DNA from: Sulfurovum sp.
Lineage (GTDB): Bacteria; Campylobacterota; Campylobacteria; Campylobacterales; Sulfurovaceae
Length of the DNA: 52,961 nucleotides
Reading direction: 5' to 3'
NCBI GenBank assembly: GCA_027029065.1
Contig: JALVGO010000262.1
Coordinates: forward strand, 1 to 52,961
The notes beneath the pieces are model-generated. The model saw only the letters and a list, made by a program, of their open reading frames with translations, was not told the DNA's origin and ran no database searches. Below, piece after piece: positions 33,909 to 43,806 of the stretch (its first letter is position 1; each line of letters opens with the position of its first letter). Both the position numbers and the translations under genes were made by a program.

Positions 33909-35124
33909 ACTGTTCTCCTTCAATATAAACGGCATCCGCCTCTTTGGTGTGCAGCAGCGTCCAAAGCGCGATCTCTTCGGGGCGTTTGGGCAGTTCAGGC
34001 AGGGTGATGAGGGCAAAATCCGCATCTTTGCCGACCTTGAGTGAGCCGTTGTTGAGCCCCAGTGCCTTGGCAGCATCTTCTGTTGAGGCTTTGATGAGTC
34101 TGCGTGCAAGCAGATCGACAGGGGCTTTGTGGTGCAGCATCAGCGCTGCTCTGAACTCGTCGAAGATGTTGAGTGAGTCATTGGAGCTGAGCCCGTCGGT
34201 AGCAACGGTGTAGGGAAGCTCCAATGTTTCAAGGCTCTCCAGTGCCAGCCGTCCGCAACCAAGGTAGCGGTTGGAGCGCGGGCAGTGGGCGACGGTGTGG
34301 CCTTTGGCTTTGAGGTGGGCAAGCTCCGCTTCGTTTGCCTGTACACAGTGGACAAAGTGGGTAGGGTAGGTATCGAAGGCGTGGAGAAACTCCTCGATGG
34401 TCGTTACCGGAGTAGAGGTGTTGAAGAATTTTTCAAAGAACACTTTGAAGTCTCCGCTGCCTTTTTCAAGCCACTCTCTCTCTGCCTGAGACTCCAGAAA
34501 GTGTGTCGTCAGCGGCATGGTATGCTGTTTTGCCAGTGTGACGGCACGCTGCAATATCACAGGGTGTACCGAGTAGGGGGAGTGGATGGCGATACCGGGG
34601 GTAATGCGGCTCTGCATGTTGCAGCTCTGAGAGGCTTTGACACGTTCAAGAAAGTCGTTGTAGAGCATGTCCGCATACTGGGCATTGGAGCCGATGAGTT
34701 CGTTGAAAAAGACCACGCGCTGCGGTGTGCTCTCACACACTTCCAGTTCGGTGCCGAAGCTGGAGATGGCACCAAAACAGGTGATGCCCGAACGGAGCAT
34801 CTGATTGCACTCTTTGGTCATCATCTCATTGTCACACGCCTGCAGCAGATCGTCACGGTGTTCGATGACCGAGTCAAGCCAGGGCATAAAGTCACCGTAT
34901 CTGAGTGAAGTACGGTTGGCGGAGAACTCCAGATGCACATGGGTATTGATAAATCCGGGGTAAATGACCGTGTAGGGTTTGGCACGGATCAGCTCTGCTT
35001 CGGGGTAGCGTGCAAGCAGTTTTTCGGGCAGGTCTACCGCCTCAATACGGCTTTCAAAGGCAATGGCGAGGTTCTCAACAAAGTTTCCGTCGATATATAA
35101 ATAATCGGCAATAATAATTTTCAT
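33901..35124 (-). CDS. mqnX: amidohydrolase, probable aminofutalosine deaminase
   Basis: This 407-residue metal-dependent hydrolase has the THVHLEF metal site near residue 60, HFLESQAERE near 195, HCVQAN near 252 and TDGLSSNDSLNIFDE near 305. These are the signatures of the adenosine/aminofutalosine deaminase branch. Relatives from Campylobacterota act in the futalosine route to menaquinone, which is the basis of the call. A chlorohydrolase-like activity on another aminated substrate is the main alternative. sppA follows in the same operon. Confidence 0.78.
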   Translation of the reverse strand: MKIIIADYLYIDGNFVENLAIAFESRIEAVDLPEKLLARYPEAELIRAKPYTVIYPGFINTHVHLEFSANRTSLRYGDFMPWLDSVIEHRDDLLQACDNEMMTKECNQMLRSGITCFGAISSFGTELEVCESTPQRVVFFNELIGSNAQYADMLYNDFLERVKASQSCNMQSRITPGIAIHSPYSVHPVILQRAVTLAKQHTMPLTTHFLESQAEREWLEKGSGDFKVFFEKFFNTSTPVTTIEEFLHAFDTYPTHFVHCVQANEAELAHLKAKGHTVAHCPRSNRYLGCGRLALESLETLELPYTVATDGLSSNDSLNIFDEFRAALMLHHKAPVDLLARRLIKASTEDAAKALGLNNGSLKVGKDADFALITLPELPKRPEEIALWTLLHTKEADAVYIEGEQYV

Positions 35125-35211
35125 CTATAAAGTTCCTATACGTAAAGTACTTGGGTTTAAACCTATTTGGATAAAATAATACCCTAAATTATACATGAAG
35201 AAGGTAGTAAA

Positions 35212-35685
35212 ATGAAAATAGTCGTTATTCAAGGACCAAATCTCAATATGCTCGGTGTTCGTGACCAGAACATCTACGGTCCTATGAAGCTTGAAGATAT
35301 CCATGCGCAGATGAAGGCGTTTGCAGAGCAAAACAATCTGGAGATCGAATTTTTCCAGAGCAACCTCGAAGGTGAGATCGTTGACCGCATTCAGGAGTGT
35401 ATGGGAGATGCGGACGGTATCATCATCAATCCGGCTGCATACACACATACCTCCATCGCGATCCGTGACGCGCTTGCGGCAGTGAAGATCCCTGCGATCG
35501 AAGTACACCTGAGCAACATCCACGCCAGAGAAGAGTTTAGACACACCTCTCTGACTGCTCCGGTATGTGCAGGACAGATCGTGGGTATGGGACCGTTCGG
35601 GTATCACCTTGCCATGGTAGGTATGGCGCAGATCCTCAATGAGGTCGCTGCCATGAAAAAAGCACAGCAGGCACAACAGCAGTAA
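35212..35685 (+). CDS. aroQ: type II 3-dehydroquinate dehydratase
   Basis: AroQ carries out the third step of the shikimate pathway. The family opening [13 protein letters not shown] (with the catalytic Tyr a few residues later in IYG), the NPAAYTHTS substrate loop and [15 protein letters not shown] with the catalytic His are all present. The 157 residues include a short Gln-rich tail. It starts an apparent run of genes with pepP, folK, flhF and mnmA. Confidence 0.96.
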   Translation: MKIVVIQGPNLNMLGVRDQNIYGPMKLEDIHAQMKAFAEQNNLEIEFFQSNLEGEIVDRIQECMGDADGIIINPAAYTHTSIAIRDALAAVKIPAIEVHLSNIHAREEFRHTSLTAPVCAGQIVGMGPFGYHLAMVGMAQILNEVAAMKKAQQAQQQ

Positions 35686-35758
35686 GCTCCTCCCCCTTTG
35701 TGCAACAGGTACACAGCTGTGTACCGTTGTACCGCATCCACCCGCAAAAGGCTAACCC

Positions 35759-36778
35759 ATGAACTATATGCTTAAAGATGAAAACGCTATCTATTATGAG
35801 TGCGGCTACAGCTGCGACAATGCACTCTATCTGCAGTTTGGCAAAGAGGCATACTTCATCACAGACGGACGTTATACGGTCGATGCCAAAGAGCATGTAA
35901 AAGGGGCAGAGGTGGTGATCGCTGCCGATCTTTACGCAGAAGCGGCAAAGCTGATCAAAAAGCAGAAGATCAAAAAGATCATCTATGACCCAAAAGAGTG
36001 GACAGTGTTCGGGTTTGAGCGTATCGCTTCGGCGGTCAAGTGCAGGCTGGTAGCAGAGCCTGATTTTTCACACAAAAAGCGCATTATCAAAAGTGATGCG
36101 GAACTCAAGATACTTGCCAAAGCGGCAAAGCTTGGACGCAAAGCCTTCAAACAGCTTGCCAAAGAGATCACTGCCAACGGTTTTGGCAAAGATGAGTACG
36201 CGCTGACTTATATGGCAAAGGGGGTACTGAGCGACTACGGCAGGTATGACCTGAGCTTCGATCCGATCGTTGCTGTCAATGCCAATGCCGCCAAACCCCA
36301 TGCTACACCGACAAAGACGGTGCTGCAAAAGTATGACCTGCTGCTTGTCGATGCGGGACTGAAGTACAAGCGCTACTGTTCGGACAGGACACGCACGGTC
36401 TATGCGGACAGGGAGTTTGCATTCGGTACTGCGCAGCAGTTTGGTAAAAAGAAGATACAAAAAGCGTACGATACTGTACTCAAAGCCCACGACCACGCCA
36501 TTGCCAAAGCCCGCAGCGGCATGAAGGCAAAAGAGGTCGATGCATTGACGCGTGACCTCATTGAAAAAACGGGGCTTGGAAAGTACTATGTCCACTCGAC
36601 CGGACACGGCGTAGGGCTTGACATCCATGAGATGCCCTACATCGCTTCCAAATCCGACACACTCATCGAAGACGGCATGGTCTTTACCATCGAGCCGGGT
36701 ATCTACATCCCCGGGGAGTTTGGTATCCGCATCGAAGATATGGTGGCGATGGTCAACGGAAAACCGAAGGTGCTGTGA
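35759..36778 (+). CDS. pepP: M24 aminopeptidase (Xaa-Pro type)
   Basis: The N-terminal creatinase-like domain (1-115) precedes the pita-bread catalytic domain. Metal ligands can be seen as Asp in LLVDAGLKYKRY and CSDRTRTVY, His in HSTGHGVGLDIHE, Glu in TIEPGIY and Glu in GIRIEDMV. The enzyme removes an N-terminal residue preceding proline. At 339 residues it is a short form. Confidence 0.92.
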   Translation: MNYMLKDENAIYYECGYSCDNALYLQFGKEAYFITDGRYTVDAKEHVKGAEVVIAADLYAEAAKLIKKQKIKKIIYDPKEWTVFGFERIASAVKCRLVAEPDFSHKKRIIKSDAELKILAKAAKLGRKAFKQLAKEITANGFGKDEYALTYMAKGVLSDYGRYDLSFDPIVAVNANAAKPHATPTKTVLQKYDLLLVDAGLKYKRYCSDRTRTVYADREFAFGTAQQFGKKKIQKAYDTVLKAHDHAIAKARSGMKAKEVDALTRDLIEKTGLGKYYVHSTGHGVGLDIHEMPYIASKSDTLIEDGMVFTIEPGIYIPGEFGIRIEDMVAMVNGKPKVL

Positions 36779-36875
36779 GAATTAAGAGTGAATAGTGAAT
36801 AGTGAATAGTTGTGGTATGCTTTTCTATCGAAAAGCTTTGTTTTGTTTTGTTTATTAGGATTCAGGTAGGGAAAG

Positions 36876-37370
36876 ATGGTAAAAAGAAAAAAGCTAAATG
36901 ATGCATTAACATTGATTTTTACCCCGCATTTTCCCTATAATGCAAAAAAAGAGTCCAAAAAGCGTCACAAAGTACTTTTGGGCATAGGCGGAAACATCGG
37001 TGATGTGGTACGGCGTTTTGAGCGTCTCTTTGTGGTCTGGCAAAAGAGCGGGTTTGTGGAGATGCTTGAAACATCGCCCATACTGCGCAATCCGCCGTTT
37101 GGCTATGCAGAGCAGCCGGACTTTTACAACGCGGTGGTACTGGTGGCAACAGACCTGACACCTGCGCAGATGCTGGCGTATGCACTGCGCACAGAGAAGC
37201 GTTTTGGCAGAAAACGGCTCTTTAAAGATGGGCCGAGAACACTCGATATCGATCTGATATTTTATGATGATATAACCATGCAGAGCAAACGACTGACACT
37301 GCCGCATCCGGGATGGCATGTGCGCAGTTCGGTACTCATACCGCTCTCGATGATGAAAAAGGCAGGATGA
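36876..37370 (+). CDS. folK: HPPK, folate pathway pyrophosphokinase
   Basis: FolK transfers pyrophosphate to 6-hydroxymethyl-dihydropterin. The core shows LGIGGNIGDV, ETSPILRNPPFG, the GPRTLDIDLIFYDD signature with the two metal-binding Asp, and LPHPGWHVRSSVLIPL. About 28 basic residues precede the core, an extension also usual in Campylobacterota. The stop overlaps the flhF start by 4 bases. Confidence 0.95.
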   Translation: MVKRKKLNDALTLIFTPHFPYNAKKESKKRHKVLLGIGGNIGDVVRRFERLFVVWQKSGFVEMLETSPILRNPPFGYAEQPDFYNAVVLVATDLTPAQMLAYALRTEKRFGRKRLFKDGPRTLDIDLIFYDDITMQSKRLTLPHPGWHVRSSVLIPLSMMKKAG

Positions 37371-38461
37371 TGATCAACGAAACATTTGTGGCTTCAAGTC
37401 CCAAAGAGGCATTTGCACAGGCAGTAGAGAAGTACGGGACGGACGATCTTGAGATCGTTTCGGCAAAACAGCTTAGGTATGATGACGGACAGATCCGTGC
37501 CGAAGTGGTCATTGCTGTGGACAAAGAGCTCTTTCGGGAAAAATCATTCGGCATAGAGAACTTTCAGCCAAAGTCCGCTTCTGAGGAGGCACAGATGCTT
37601 GGTGAGATCGGTGCGCTCAAAACAGAGATTGACCGTATGAAAGATGAACTTACCGATGAGCTTCTCAAAGAGGAGAATGCCGCACAGAAGATCAGAGATC
37701 TTTTTGTTAAAAAAGGCATTGCCCCCAAGTGGATCGACGGCATACTTGCTACACTGGTAGGAACCCCCATTATTGCTGACGAGTCACTGCTTGTCTCCTA
37801 CCTTCTCGAAGAGATAGATGAGACCCTGCAGACAAAAGAGGAGGATCTCTCCTCACCCAAGATTGTGATGCTGGTAGGACCAACCGGTGTCGGAAAAACC
37901 ACCACCATCGCAAAACTTGCCGCGCGGTATGCCTATCTGCTCGATCGTCCCTACAAGGTAGCCCTCATCAACCTCGACAGCTACAAGGTCGGAGCGATCG
38001 AACAGCTTTCACACTACGCGCAGATCATGCAGATAGAGCATTTTGCCGTACCCAACCCTGAATCTTTTCAGGAGCATATTGAGGCACTGGAAGGGTATGA
38101 CATTATATTGGTTGATACAGCAGGAATGTCCCCGTACGATACCAGCAAGTTTGTCAAAACCATAGCGTTTGTTACCTCAGAGACGCCAAGGGTACTGGAG
38201 GTCAATCTTGTGCTGCCTGCAACGATCAAGTATGAGGATATGGACGATATCTACCAAAACTTCTCATTCCTCAACCTTGACTCGGTGATTATCAGCAAGT
38301 TTGACGAGACACGCCATTTTGGTACGCTGCTGAACTTTATGCTGCTCTACAAACTTCCTATGAGCTACTTCTCCATCGGGCAGGAGGTGCCTGACGATCT
38401 GCTGGTCGCAAGCAAAGAGTATCTGCTTGAAAAATTTATCGGGGATGTCAATGAAGGATAA
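37367..38461 (+). CDS. flhF: flagellar GTPase FlhF
   Basis: FlhF is an SRP-type GTPase that sets the number and polar place of flagella. The N-terminal basic/acidic B domain (1-100) is followed by the N and G domains: P-loop [11 protein letters not shown] near residue 170, [17 protein letters not shown] and SKFDE. At 364 residues it is shorter than many relatives. The ATG at 37367 overlaps the folK stop. The usual flhG partner is not next; mnmA is, so the flagellar cluster is broken or dispersed here. Confidence 0.93.
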   Translation: MMINETFVASSPKEAFAQAVEKYGTDDLEIVSAKQLRYDDGQIRAEVVIAVDKELFREKSFGIENFQPKSASEEAQMLGEIGALKTEIDRMKDELTDELLKEENAAQKIRDLFVKKGIAPKWIDGILATLVGTPIIADESLLVSYLLEEIDETLQTKEEDLSSPKIVMLVGPTGVGKTTTIAKLAARYAYLLDRPYKVALINLDSYKVGAIEQLSHYAQIMQIEHFAVPNPESFQEHIEALEGYDIILVDTAGMSPYDTSKFVKTIAFVTSETPRVLEVNLVLPATIKYEDMDDIYQNFSFLNLDSVIISKFDETRHFGTLLNFMLLYKLPMSYFSIGQEVPDDLLVASKEYLLEKFIGDVNEG

Positions 38462-39482
38462 TCCAAAAGGCAAAGTGCTTGTAGGCATGAGCGGCGGTGT
38501 AGACTCGACCGTAACGGCAGTTTTGCTGCAAAAAGAGGGCTATGAGGTTGAAGGTGTCTATATGAAGCTGCATGATAAACCCGGATACCACGAAGAGAAC
38601 TGGCGAAAAGTGCAGAAGGTGGGAGAGTATCTTGGCATCAAAGTCCATTTTCATGACCTGAGCAGCGTTTTCAATGAAAATGTCTACAACTATTTTGTCG
38701 AAAGCTACAAACAGGGGCTGACACCCAACCCGTGTGTGATGTGTAACCGTACCATTAAGTTTGGTGAAATGATCGCATTTGCAGACAGTATAGGTATTGA
38801 GAAGGTTGCTACGGGACACTATTTAATGTGTGATGGTGCGTTTATCTATGCTGCAGAAGATGATAGTAAAGACCAGAGTTATTTTCTGTGTGAAGTTAAA
38901 AAAGAGGTACTTCCCCGTCTTCTTTTCCCACTTGGTACATGGGTAAAAGAGGATGTCAAGGTGTTTGCCGCGAACATTGAAGCGCTCAAAGAGTTCGCTA
39001 CCCAGCCGGAGAGCAGCGAAATATGTTTTGTGGAAAACACTTATGACGAGGTACTCGCACACCATATGAACATCGACCAACCGGGCGAGACGGTCGATAC
39101 CGAGGGCAATGTAGTAGGTACACATAAAGGCTATATGCACTACACCATCGGAAAGCGCCGTGGCTTTTTTGTCAACGGTGCGCACGACCCGCATTTTGTC
39201 CTTGATATCAAACCCGAAAAGAATCAGATCGTTGTGGGAACCCGTGAGAAGCTGGAAGTACACGACTTCAAGATCAAACAGGTCAACCTCTTTGAAGAGC
39301 TGACAGAGTTTGACTGCATGGTCAAAGTACGCTACCGTACCACGGCAGTACCCTGCCATATCACCATAGACGGTGATAGCGGCACTGTTACCCTCAAAGC
39401 ACCGGTCTTTGGACTTGCCAAAGGACAGGCCGCCGCCTTTTACGATGGTGATCGCCTGCTTGGAGGCGGGATCATCGTTTAG
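38451..39482 (+). CDS. mnmA: tRNA 2-thiouridylase MnmA
   Basis: MnmA adds sulfur to U34 of Lys, Glu and Gln tRNAs. The ATP-pyrophosphatase P-loop [10 protein letters not shown] is near residue 12, the first catalytic Cys in [13 protein letters not shown] near 100, and the second in SSEICFV near 190. At 343 residues it is full length. I take ATG 38451, which overlaps flhF by 11 bases; ATGs at 38427 and 38445 are alternatives. Confidence 0.95.
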   Translation: MKDNPKGKVLVGMSGGVDSTVTAVLLQKEGYEVEGVYMKLHDKPGYHEENWRKVQKVGEYLGIKVHFHDLSSVFNENVYNYFVESYKQGLTPNPCVMCNRTIKFGEMIAFADSIGIEKVATGHYLMCDGAFIYAAEDDSKDQSYFLCEVKKEVLPRLLFPLGTWVKEDVKVFAANIEALKEFATQPESSEICFVENTYDEVLAHHMNIDQPGETVDTEGNVVGTHKGYMHYTIGKRRGFFVNGAHDPHFVLDIKPEKNQIVVGTREKLEVHDFKIKQVNLFEELTEFDCMVKVRYRTTAVPCHITIDGDSGTVTLKAPVFGLAKGQAAAFYDGDRLLGGGIIV

Positions 39483-39608
39483 AGGCACTCTTTCGTCTTT
39501 CGTGGACTGATGTTCCTCTTTGACTTTTTCTCGACAGGATCTGTCATCTTCCCCAGCTATCATTAAGTGCGTAAAAGATAGAATTTTTCAGGAAGGAAGA
39601 ATGATGCT

Positions 39609-40442
39609 ATGTACTATACCAAGATAACACTCCGTTTTACTGCCCCTTTCGATACACCATATTTTATTGGCTCACAAATCAGGGGAGCACTTGGATATAC
39701 ACTCAAAAAGGTTGTTTGTATTAACCCTGCCTATGAGTGTAAGGAGTGTTTTGCTGCACACAACTGTCTCTACTACGATTTCTATGAGGCTAAAAATGGA
39801 TATCATCCATACCGGCTGGACTTTGAGCTTGGTAAAAGTTATTATGATGTTTCACTCTATCTCTTTGAGAAGGCGATGGACAAACTCCCATTTATTGTCT
39901 CGGCACTTCATATGATGTTGACAAAAAATGGGCTTGGAAAAGAGCGTACAAAAATCTCTGAGTATCGACTCTCTGTCAATGATATACCTGTTGTCAAAGA
40001 GGAGAAGATCCTTCTTCCCAAAACACCTGTAATGGTATATCAGCCTCCACAGAAAAGTGTGTCTACTATAACCCTAAAATTCCTCACACCGCTTCGTATC
40101 AAACAAAACAACCGCTTTGTCCGAAACGCGGAGCATCTCGATCTACGAAGCCTTATCAACTCACTTTATCAACGCAAAGAGATGCTGGAGGGTAGAGGAC
40201 GTGCACGCCTACCGTTTGAAGTACAGGGTAGGATAGTGGATAATTTTGTTCATTTCAAAGACCTTACGAGATATAGCGGACGACAAAAAGGTAGACTGAA
40301 AATCGGCGGTATGTTAGGAGAGATGACTCTTGCAGGAGTCGATACGGAGAGTTACCGACTGCTAAAACTCGGCGAATTGATCGGTGTGGGGAAGCAGACG
40401 GTGTTTGGATTGGGAAAAATTGAAGTAGTAGACAAAATATGA
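39609..40442 (+). CDS. cas6: CRISPR precursor RNA endoribonuclease Cas6
   Basis: Cas6 cuts the CRISPR transcript in each repeat to release crRNAs. The 277-residue protein has the two-domain RAMP layout: an N-terminal part with a Cys cluster (CINPAYECKECFAAHNC) and a C-terminal part ending in the Gly-rich loop GVGKQTVFGLGKIEV. Candidate catalytic His/Tyr residues are several and cannot be picked by eye. AGGAAGGAAG precedes the ATG. It begins the type III-A operon; the array it serves lies at 51671. Confidence 0.9.
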   Translation: MYYTKITLRFTAPFDTPYFIGSQIRGALGYTLKKVVCINPAYECKECFAAHNCLYYDFYEAKNGYHPYRLDFELGKSYYDVSLYLFEKAMDKLPFIVSALHMMLTKNGLGKERTKISEYRLSVNDIPVVKEEKILLPKTPVMVYQPPQKSVSTITLKFLTPLRIKQNNRFVRNAEHLDLRSLINSLYQRKEMLEGRGRARLPFEVQGRIVDNFVHFKDLTRYSGRQKGRLKIGGMLGEMTLAGVDTESYRLLKLGELIGVGKQTVFGLGKIEVVDKI

Positions 40443-40488
40443 CGAAAAAAAGTGCTACTATAACATGTGAGTACAAAAAGCGAAAGGG

Positions 40489-42780
40489 ATGATGTCAATG
40501 AGAGAAGTGGATTTGGTAGCGTTGGCAGGGTTGCTACACGATATTGGAAAGTTTGGACAGAGGGCAGAGAGCTATGCTTTGCGGGAGGGGGCATACCCAA
40601 TCCGTGAATATCGCTACAGACATGCTGCCTATACGGCACAAATCTTGGAAGAGATGGCATTTAATCTCGGAGATGAGATGAGTGATGCCGCTGCAATGCA
40701 CCACAACCCCCAAAACGACCTGCACTGGGTTATCGCCGCAGCTGACAGGATGGCGAGTGGTTTTGAGAGAGAAAAGTTTGATGCCTATAATGCTCAGTAT
40801 GATAAAGAGGATTTTCGCAAGCAACGCCTATGGCATCTCTTTGATGAAGCCAGACGCTTCAAGATAGCTCCGCTTTCTCCTGAGAATATCTTTGCGGTAG
40901 AGGGGAGTGCTGAGGCAGATGAGTATGATAGGCTTTGGGAGGCATTTGCCAACGATTTGGAGGAGATAAAGCAGTATGGTAACAGTATGAGCGACAGTTT
41001 CACGATCGACTATCTGCTCAAAAAGTTTACGACATTTATCCCCTCATCAACAACTTTCAAACAAGGAGCATACGATCCTGTCAAAGCCAATATCCCGCTC
41101 TATGACCACAGTAGAGCCACGGCGATCTTTGCTTCCGCAATCTACTTGTTGCAACAGCAAGGCAATACCAATATTCTCGACTACTACCAAGGCAAGCCGT
41201 GCGATACCGAAGCCCAGGAACTACTCTACATTGCAGGGGATTTTTTCGGTATTCAGCAGTTTATCTTTGGTGATCTGCCCACTGCCAAAGCAGCCAAACT
41301 CCTGCGTGCCAAGTCTGCCTATGTGCAACTTATCAACCATATTGTGGCACTCTATGTGGTGGAGCGATTGGGGCTAAGCTATCAGAGTATCATCTCAACA
41401 CACGCCGGAAAGTTTGAGATACTCGGTATCCATACCCCTGAAGTGGTCGCTACACTTGCCAAGATACAAGCAGAGCTCAACGACTTCTTTGTCACAGAGC
41501 ATTTTGCTTTGACTGGCATGGGGTTGAGCGGTGTACCGTGTGCGTTGGCAGACTTTATCGAGCCGGGACGGTACAAAAATACTCTTCGCAAACGCATCGC
41601 CCAAGCGGTAGAGGTACAGAAGTACCACAAGTTTGACCTGCCTCGTCGTGATCCGAGACTTGCGATCGATGAGGGTTTGACCAACCAAAACCAATGCAGA
41701 TTCTGCTCAAGACGCAAAGGGGTAGAGCGAAGTTACGGTGATACAGCGTGCGATCAGTGTCATAGTTTTGTGCGTATCGGTGAGCAGTTGGCAAAGTCGC
41801 ACTACCTTACCATCTCCAAAGGGAGCGGACAGATACCGATCTTTGGAGAGTTTTGTCTCAACTTTTCCCAAGAGCCCAAACGCTTTGACAATGCCGTAGC
41901 CATCTACGATATCTCCAAAGAGGCGGACTTCAACGGCTATGCCAAGTGGGAACTCTCCAGTTATGTCAGCACCAAAGGGAGTGATATCGTTACCCTTGAA
42001 GCGCTTGCCAAAGAGAGTGTAGCCCAGGGCAGTAGCGAGACGGGGCGGGAACACGGAGTAGAGGCGCTGATGGCACTCAAAGGCGATGTAGACAATATGG
42101 GGCGTTTTATACTTGACCCGGAGAATGAAGTGACAGCCTCATTTGCACGCTTTAACTTCTTTGCCCGTATGACAGACTACTTCTTTAGCGTCTGCACCGC
42201 AACTTTGATGGAGGGCAAACCGCTCTATACCGTCTTTGCAGGCGGGGATGACCTCTTTGTACTGGGTGCGTGGGATGAGACGCTCGCGTTTAGCAAAGTA
42301 TTGAGAGAGGAGTTTATACGGTTTGCCGAGGGGAGTCCGCTTACTCTCTCCGTGGGTATGGTAATGGTCAAACCCTCCAAGCCGATCAACTTTGTGGCAC
42401 ATACCGCTGAGGAGGCACTGGAGAATGCCAAGGCGATCGATGGGAAAGATGCGATCACTCTTTTTGGTGAAACGACACAATGGGACGACTATTTGGATGA
42501 TCTTGGTCTTTCTGATGAGCTCAATAAGGTAGATAAAGAGATCATTGATACGGCATTTTTGTATCGTGTGCTAGAGTTCGTGGAGATGAGCAAACGGGTG
42601 AAAAACGGCAGTATTGAAGATACTATCTGGAAATCGAAATTTGCCTATACGATCCGACGCAACTATGAGAAGTTGCCTGAGACACTTATTAATACACTGG
42701 ATGAGATGATCGAAAAGTACCCAAAGGAGACGAAAATGGTGTTGAGTGAGTATATTTATAAAAGGAGGCAGCATGGCTAA
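40489..42780 (+). CDS. cas10: type III-A signature protein Cas10/Csm1
   Basis: This is the large subunit of the Csm complex. The N-terminal HD nuclease motif is LLHDIGKFGQRAE near residue 15; a Zn-binding part with CRFCSRRKG and CDQC lies near residues 404-425; and the palm domain has FAGGDDLF with GGDD at 585-588, the active site that makes cyclic oligoadenylate. At 763 residues it is full length. So both DNA cutting and second-messenger synthesis should be intact. ATGs at 40489, 40492 and 40498 compete; the last has the best distance from AAAGGG. Confidence 0.94.
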   Translation: MMSMREVDLVALAGLLHDIGKFGQRAESYALREGAYPIREYRYRHAAYTAQILEEMAFNLGDEMSDAAAMHHNPQNDLHWVIAAADRMASGFEREKFDAYNAQYDKEDFRKQRLWHLFDEARRFKIAPLSPENIFAVEGSAEADEYDRLWEAFANDLEEIKQYGNSMSDSFTIDYLLKKFTTFIPSSTTFKQGAYDPVKANIPLYDHSRATAIFASAIYLLQQQGNTNILDYYQGKPCDTEAQELLYIAGDFFGIQQFIFGDLPTAKAAKLLRAKSAYVQLINHIVALYVVERLGLSYQSIISTHAGKFEILGIHTPEVVATLAKIQAELNDFFVTEHFALTGMGLSGVPCALADFIEPGRYKNTLRKRIAQAVEVQKYHKFDLPRRDPRLAIDEGLTNQNQCRFCSRRKGVERSYGDTACDQCHSFVRIGEQLAKSHYLTISKGSGQIPIFGEFCLNFSQEPKRFDNAVAIYDISKEADFNGYAKWELSSYVSTKGSDIVTLEALAKESVAQGSSETGREHGVEALMALKGDVDNMGRFILDPENEVTASFARFNFFARMTDYFFSVCTATLMEGKPLYTVFAGGDDLFVLGAWDETLAFSKVLREEFIRFAEGSPLTLSVGMVMVKPSKPINFVAHTAEEALENAKAIDGKDAITLFGETTQWDDYLDDLGLSDELNKVDKEIIDTAFLYRVLEFVEMSKRVKNGSIEDTIWKSKFAYTIRRNYEKLPETLINTLDEMIEKYPKETKMVLSEYIYKRRQHG

Positions 42781-43135
42781 GCGTATTGTTTTGGATTTGC
42801 AACAGGATAAAGAGTTGCTTAACACAACAGCAAAAGAGTGGGCAGAGGCGATCGACCGCACTAAAAAGACACAAATACGTAACTTTTATGAGCGGGTGCT
42901 TGAGTTGCAGGAGGAGAGTGAAAGGGAGGGGTTTGAAAATACCTACCCTTTTATCAAGATGCTTAACTCCAAGGTGGCATATGGTGTTAACAGAAGAGTG
43001 GTCAGCAGAGAATTCCAGGAGATGATGGAGCAGTCTCTTGAGCAGATTACGCCCGATGAAGAGGGAAAGAAGCGGTTTGAGGTATTTAAACTCTTTTTTG
43101 AGGCAGTGATTGGATTTTTTAAAGGGAGAGACTAA
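42773..43135 (+). CDS. csm2: Csm2 small subunit
   Basis: This 120-residue all-helical protein overlaps cas10 by 8 bases and csm3 by 1. Its pattern (KTQIRNFYERVLELQ, FIKMLNSKVAYGVNR, FEAVIGFFKGRD) matches the Csm2 family, the small subunit that lines the crRNA-target duplex. AGGAGG just upstream sets the ATG at 42773; a longer frame from 42746 has no such site. Confidence 0.9.
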   Translation: MAKRIVLDLQQDKELLNTTAKEWAEAIDRTKKTQIRNFYERVLELQEESEREGFENTYPFIKMLNSKVAYGVNRRVVSREFQEMMEQSLEQITPDEEGKKRFEVFKLFFEAVIGFFKGRD

Positions 43136-43800
43136 TGAAGATAGAGAAAATTACAGGAAAGATCAGACTTTTGAGCGGACTCCATATCGGTGGTAGTGAT
43201 GATACAATGAAGATCGGAGGTATTGACAACCAGGTTATTAAACACCTCAATACAGGTGAGCCATATATTCCCGGCAGTTCCATAAAAGGCAAAATGCGAT
43301 CGCTCCTGGAGTGGCATTTTGGACTTGTAAACCTCTCTCGTCCCAAGGGAGAAGAGGGAAAACCCTTCTCATCGAAGTATATGGATGATGAGGTAGCCTT
43401 CTCGGATGAGACCCTCAGGGACAATGCTGTCAATCTTTTGAAGTTGTTTGGTGATCCTAACCCCAATACCCCATATGGTATAACGCGCATGAGTGTGGGG
43501 GATTGCTTTATCACAGAAGAGATGCGACAAAAACACCACGCAAAAGTCCTCTCTCTTTCAGAAGCAAAATTTGAAAATGTCATTGATAGGTGTTCAGGAA
43601 CAGCAAATAACCCGCGACAAACAGAGCGGGTACCCGCTGGAGTGGAGTTTGCATTTGATATTCGCTATAAAGTACTGCCCGATGATGATGAGGGAGCATT
43701 TATCCACATTATAGAGACAGGTATGGATCTTCTGGAGAAAGACTATTTGGGTGGCAGTGGCAGTCGTGGCTACGGTAGAATCGAATTTAAGTTGGGGTAA
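43135..43800 (+). CDS. csm3: Csm3, Cas7-type backbone and target RNase
   Basis: Csm3 subunits form the backbone filament and cut target RNA every 6 bases. The N-terminal RRM carries LLSGLHIGGSDD, GGIDNQVIK with the catalytic Asp (residue 31), and the G-loop IPGSSIKGKMRSLLEW. The Gly-rich GGSGSRGYGRIEF ends the protein. All key parts are present, so target RNA cleavage should be active. Confidence 0.95.
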   Translation: MKIEKITGKIRLLSGLHIGGSDDTMKIGGIDNQVIKHLNTGEPYIPGSSIKGKMRSLLEWHFGLVNLSRPKGEEGKPFSSKYMDDEVAFSDETLRDNAVNLLKLFGDPNPNTPYGITRMSVGDCFITEEMRQKHHAKVLSLSEAKFENVIDRCSGTANNPRQTERVPAGVEFAFDIRYKVLPDDDEGAFIHIIETGMDLLEKDYLGGSGSRGYGRIEFKLG

Positions 43801-43806
43801 ATAACC

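Noticed and set aside
36788..36812. Tandem GTGAATA repeats after pepP
   Set aside because: Only three units in an intergenic stretch; common low-complexity sequence without other signs of function.
39483..39608. Possible regulatory RNA between mnmA and cas6
   Set aside because: Only a possible -10 (TAGAAT) and the cas6 ribosome site are visible; no stable structure stands out.
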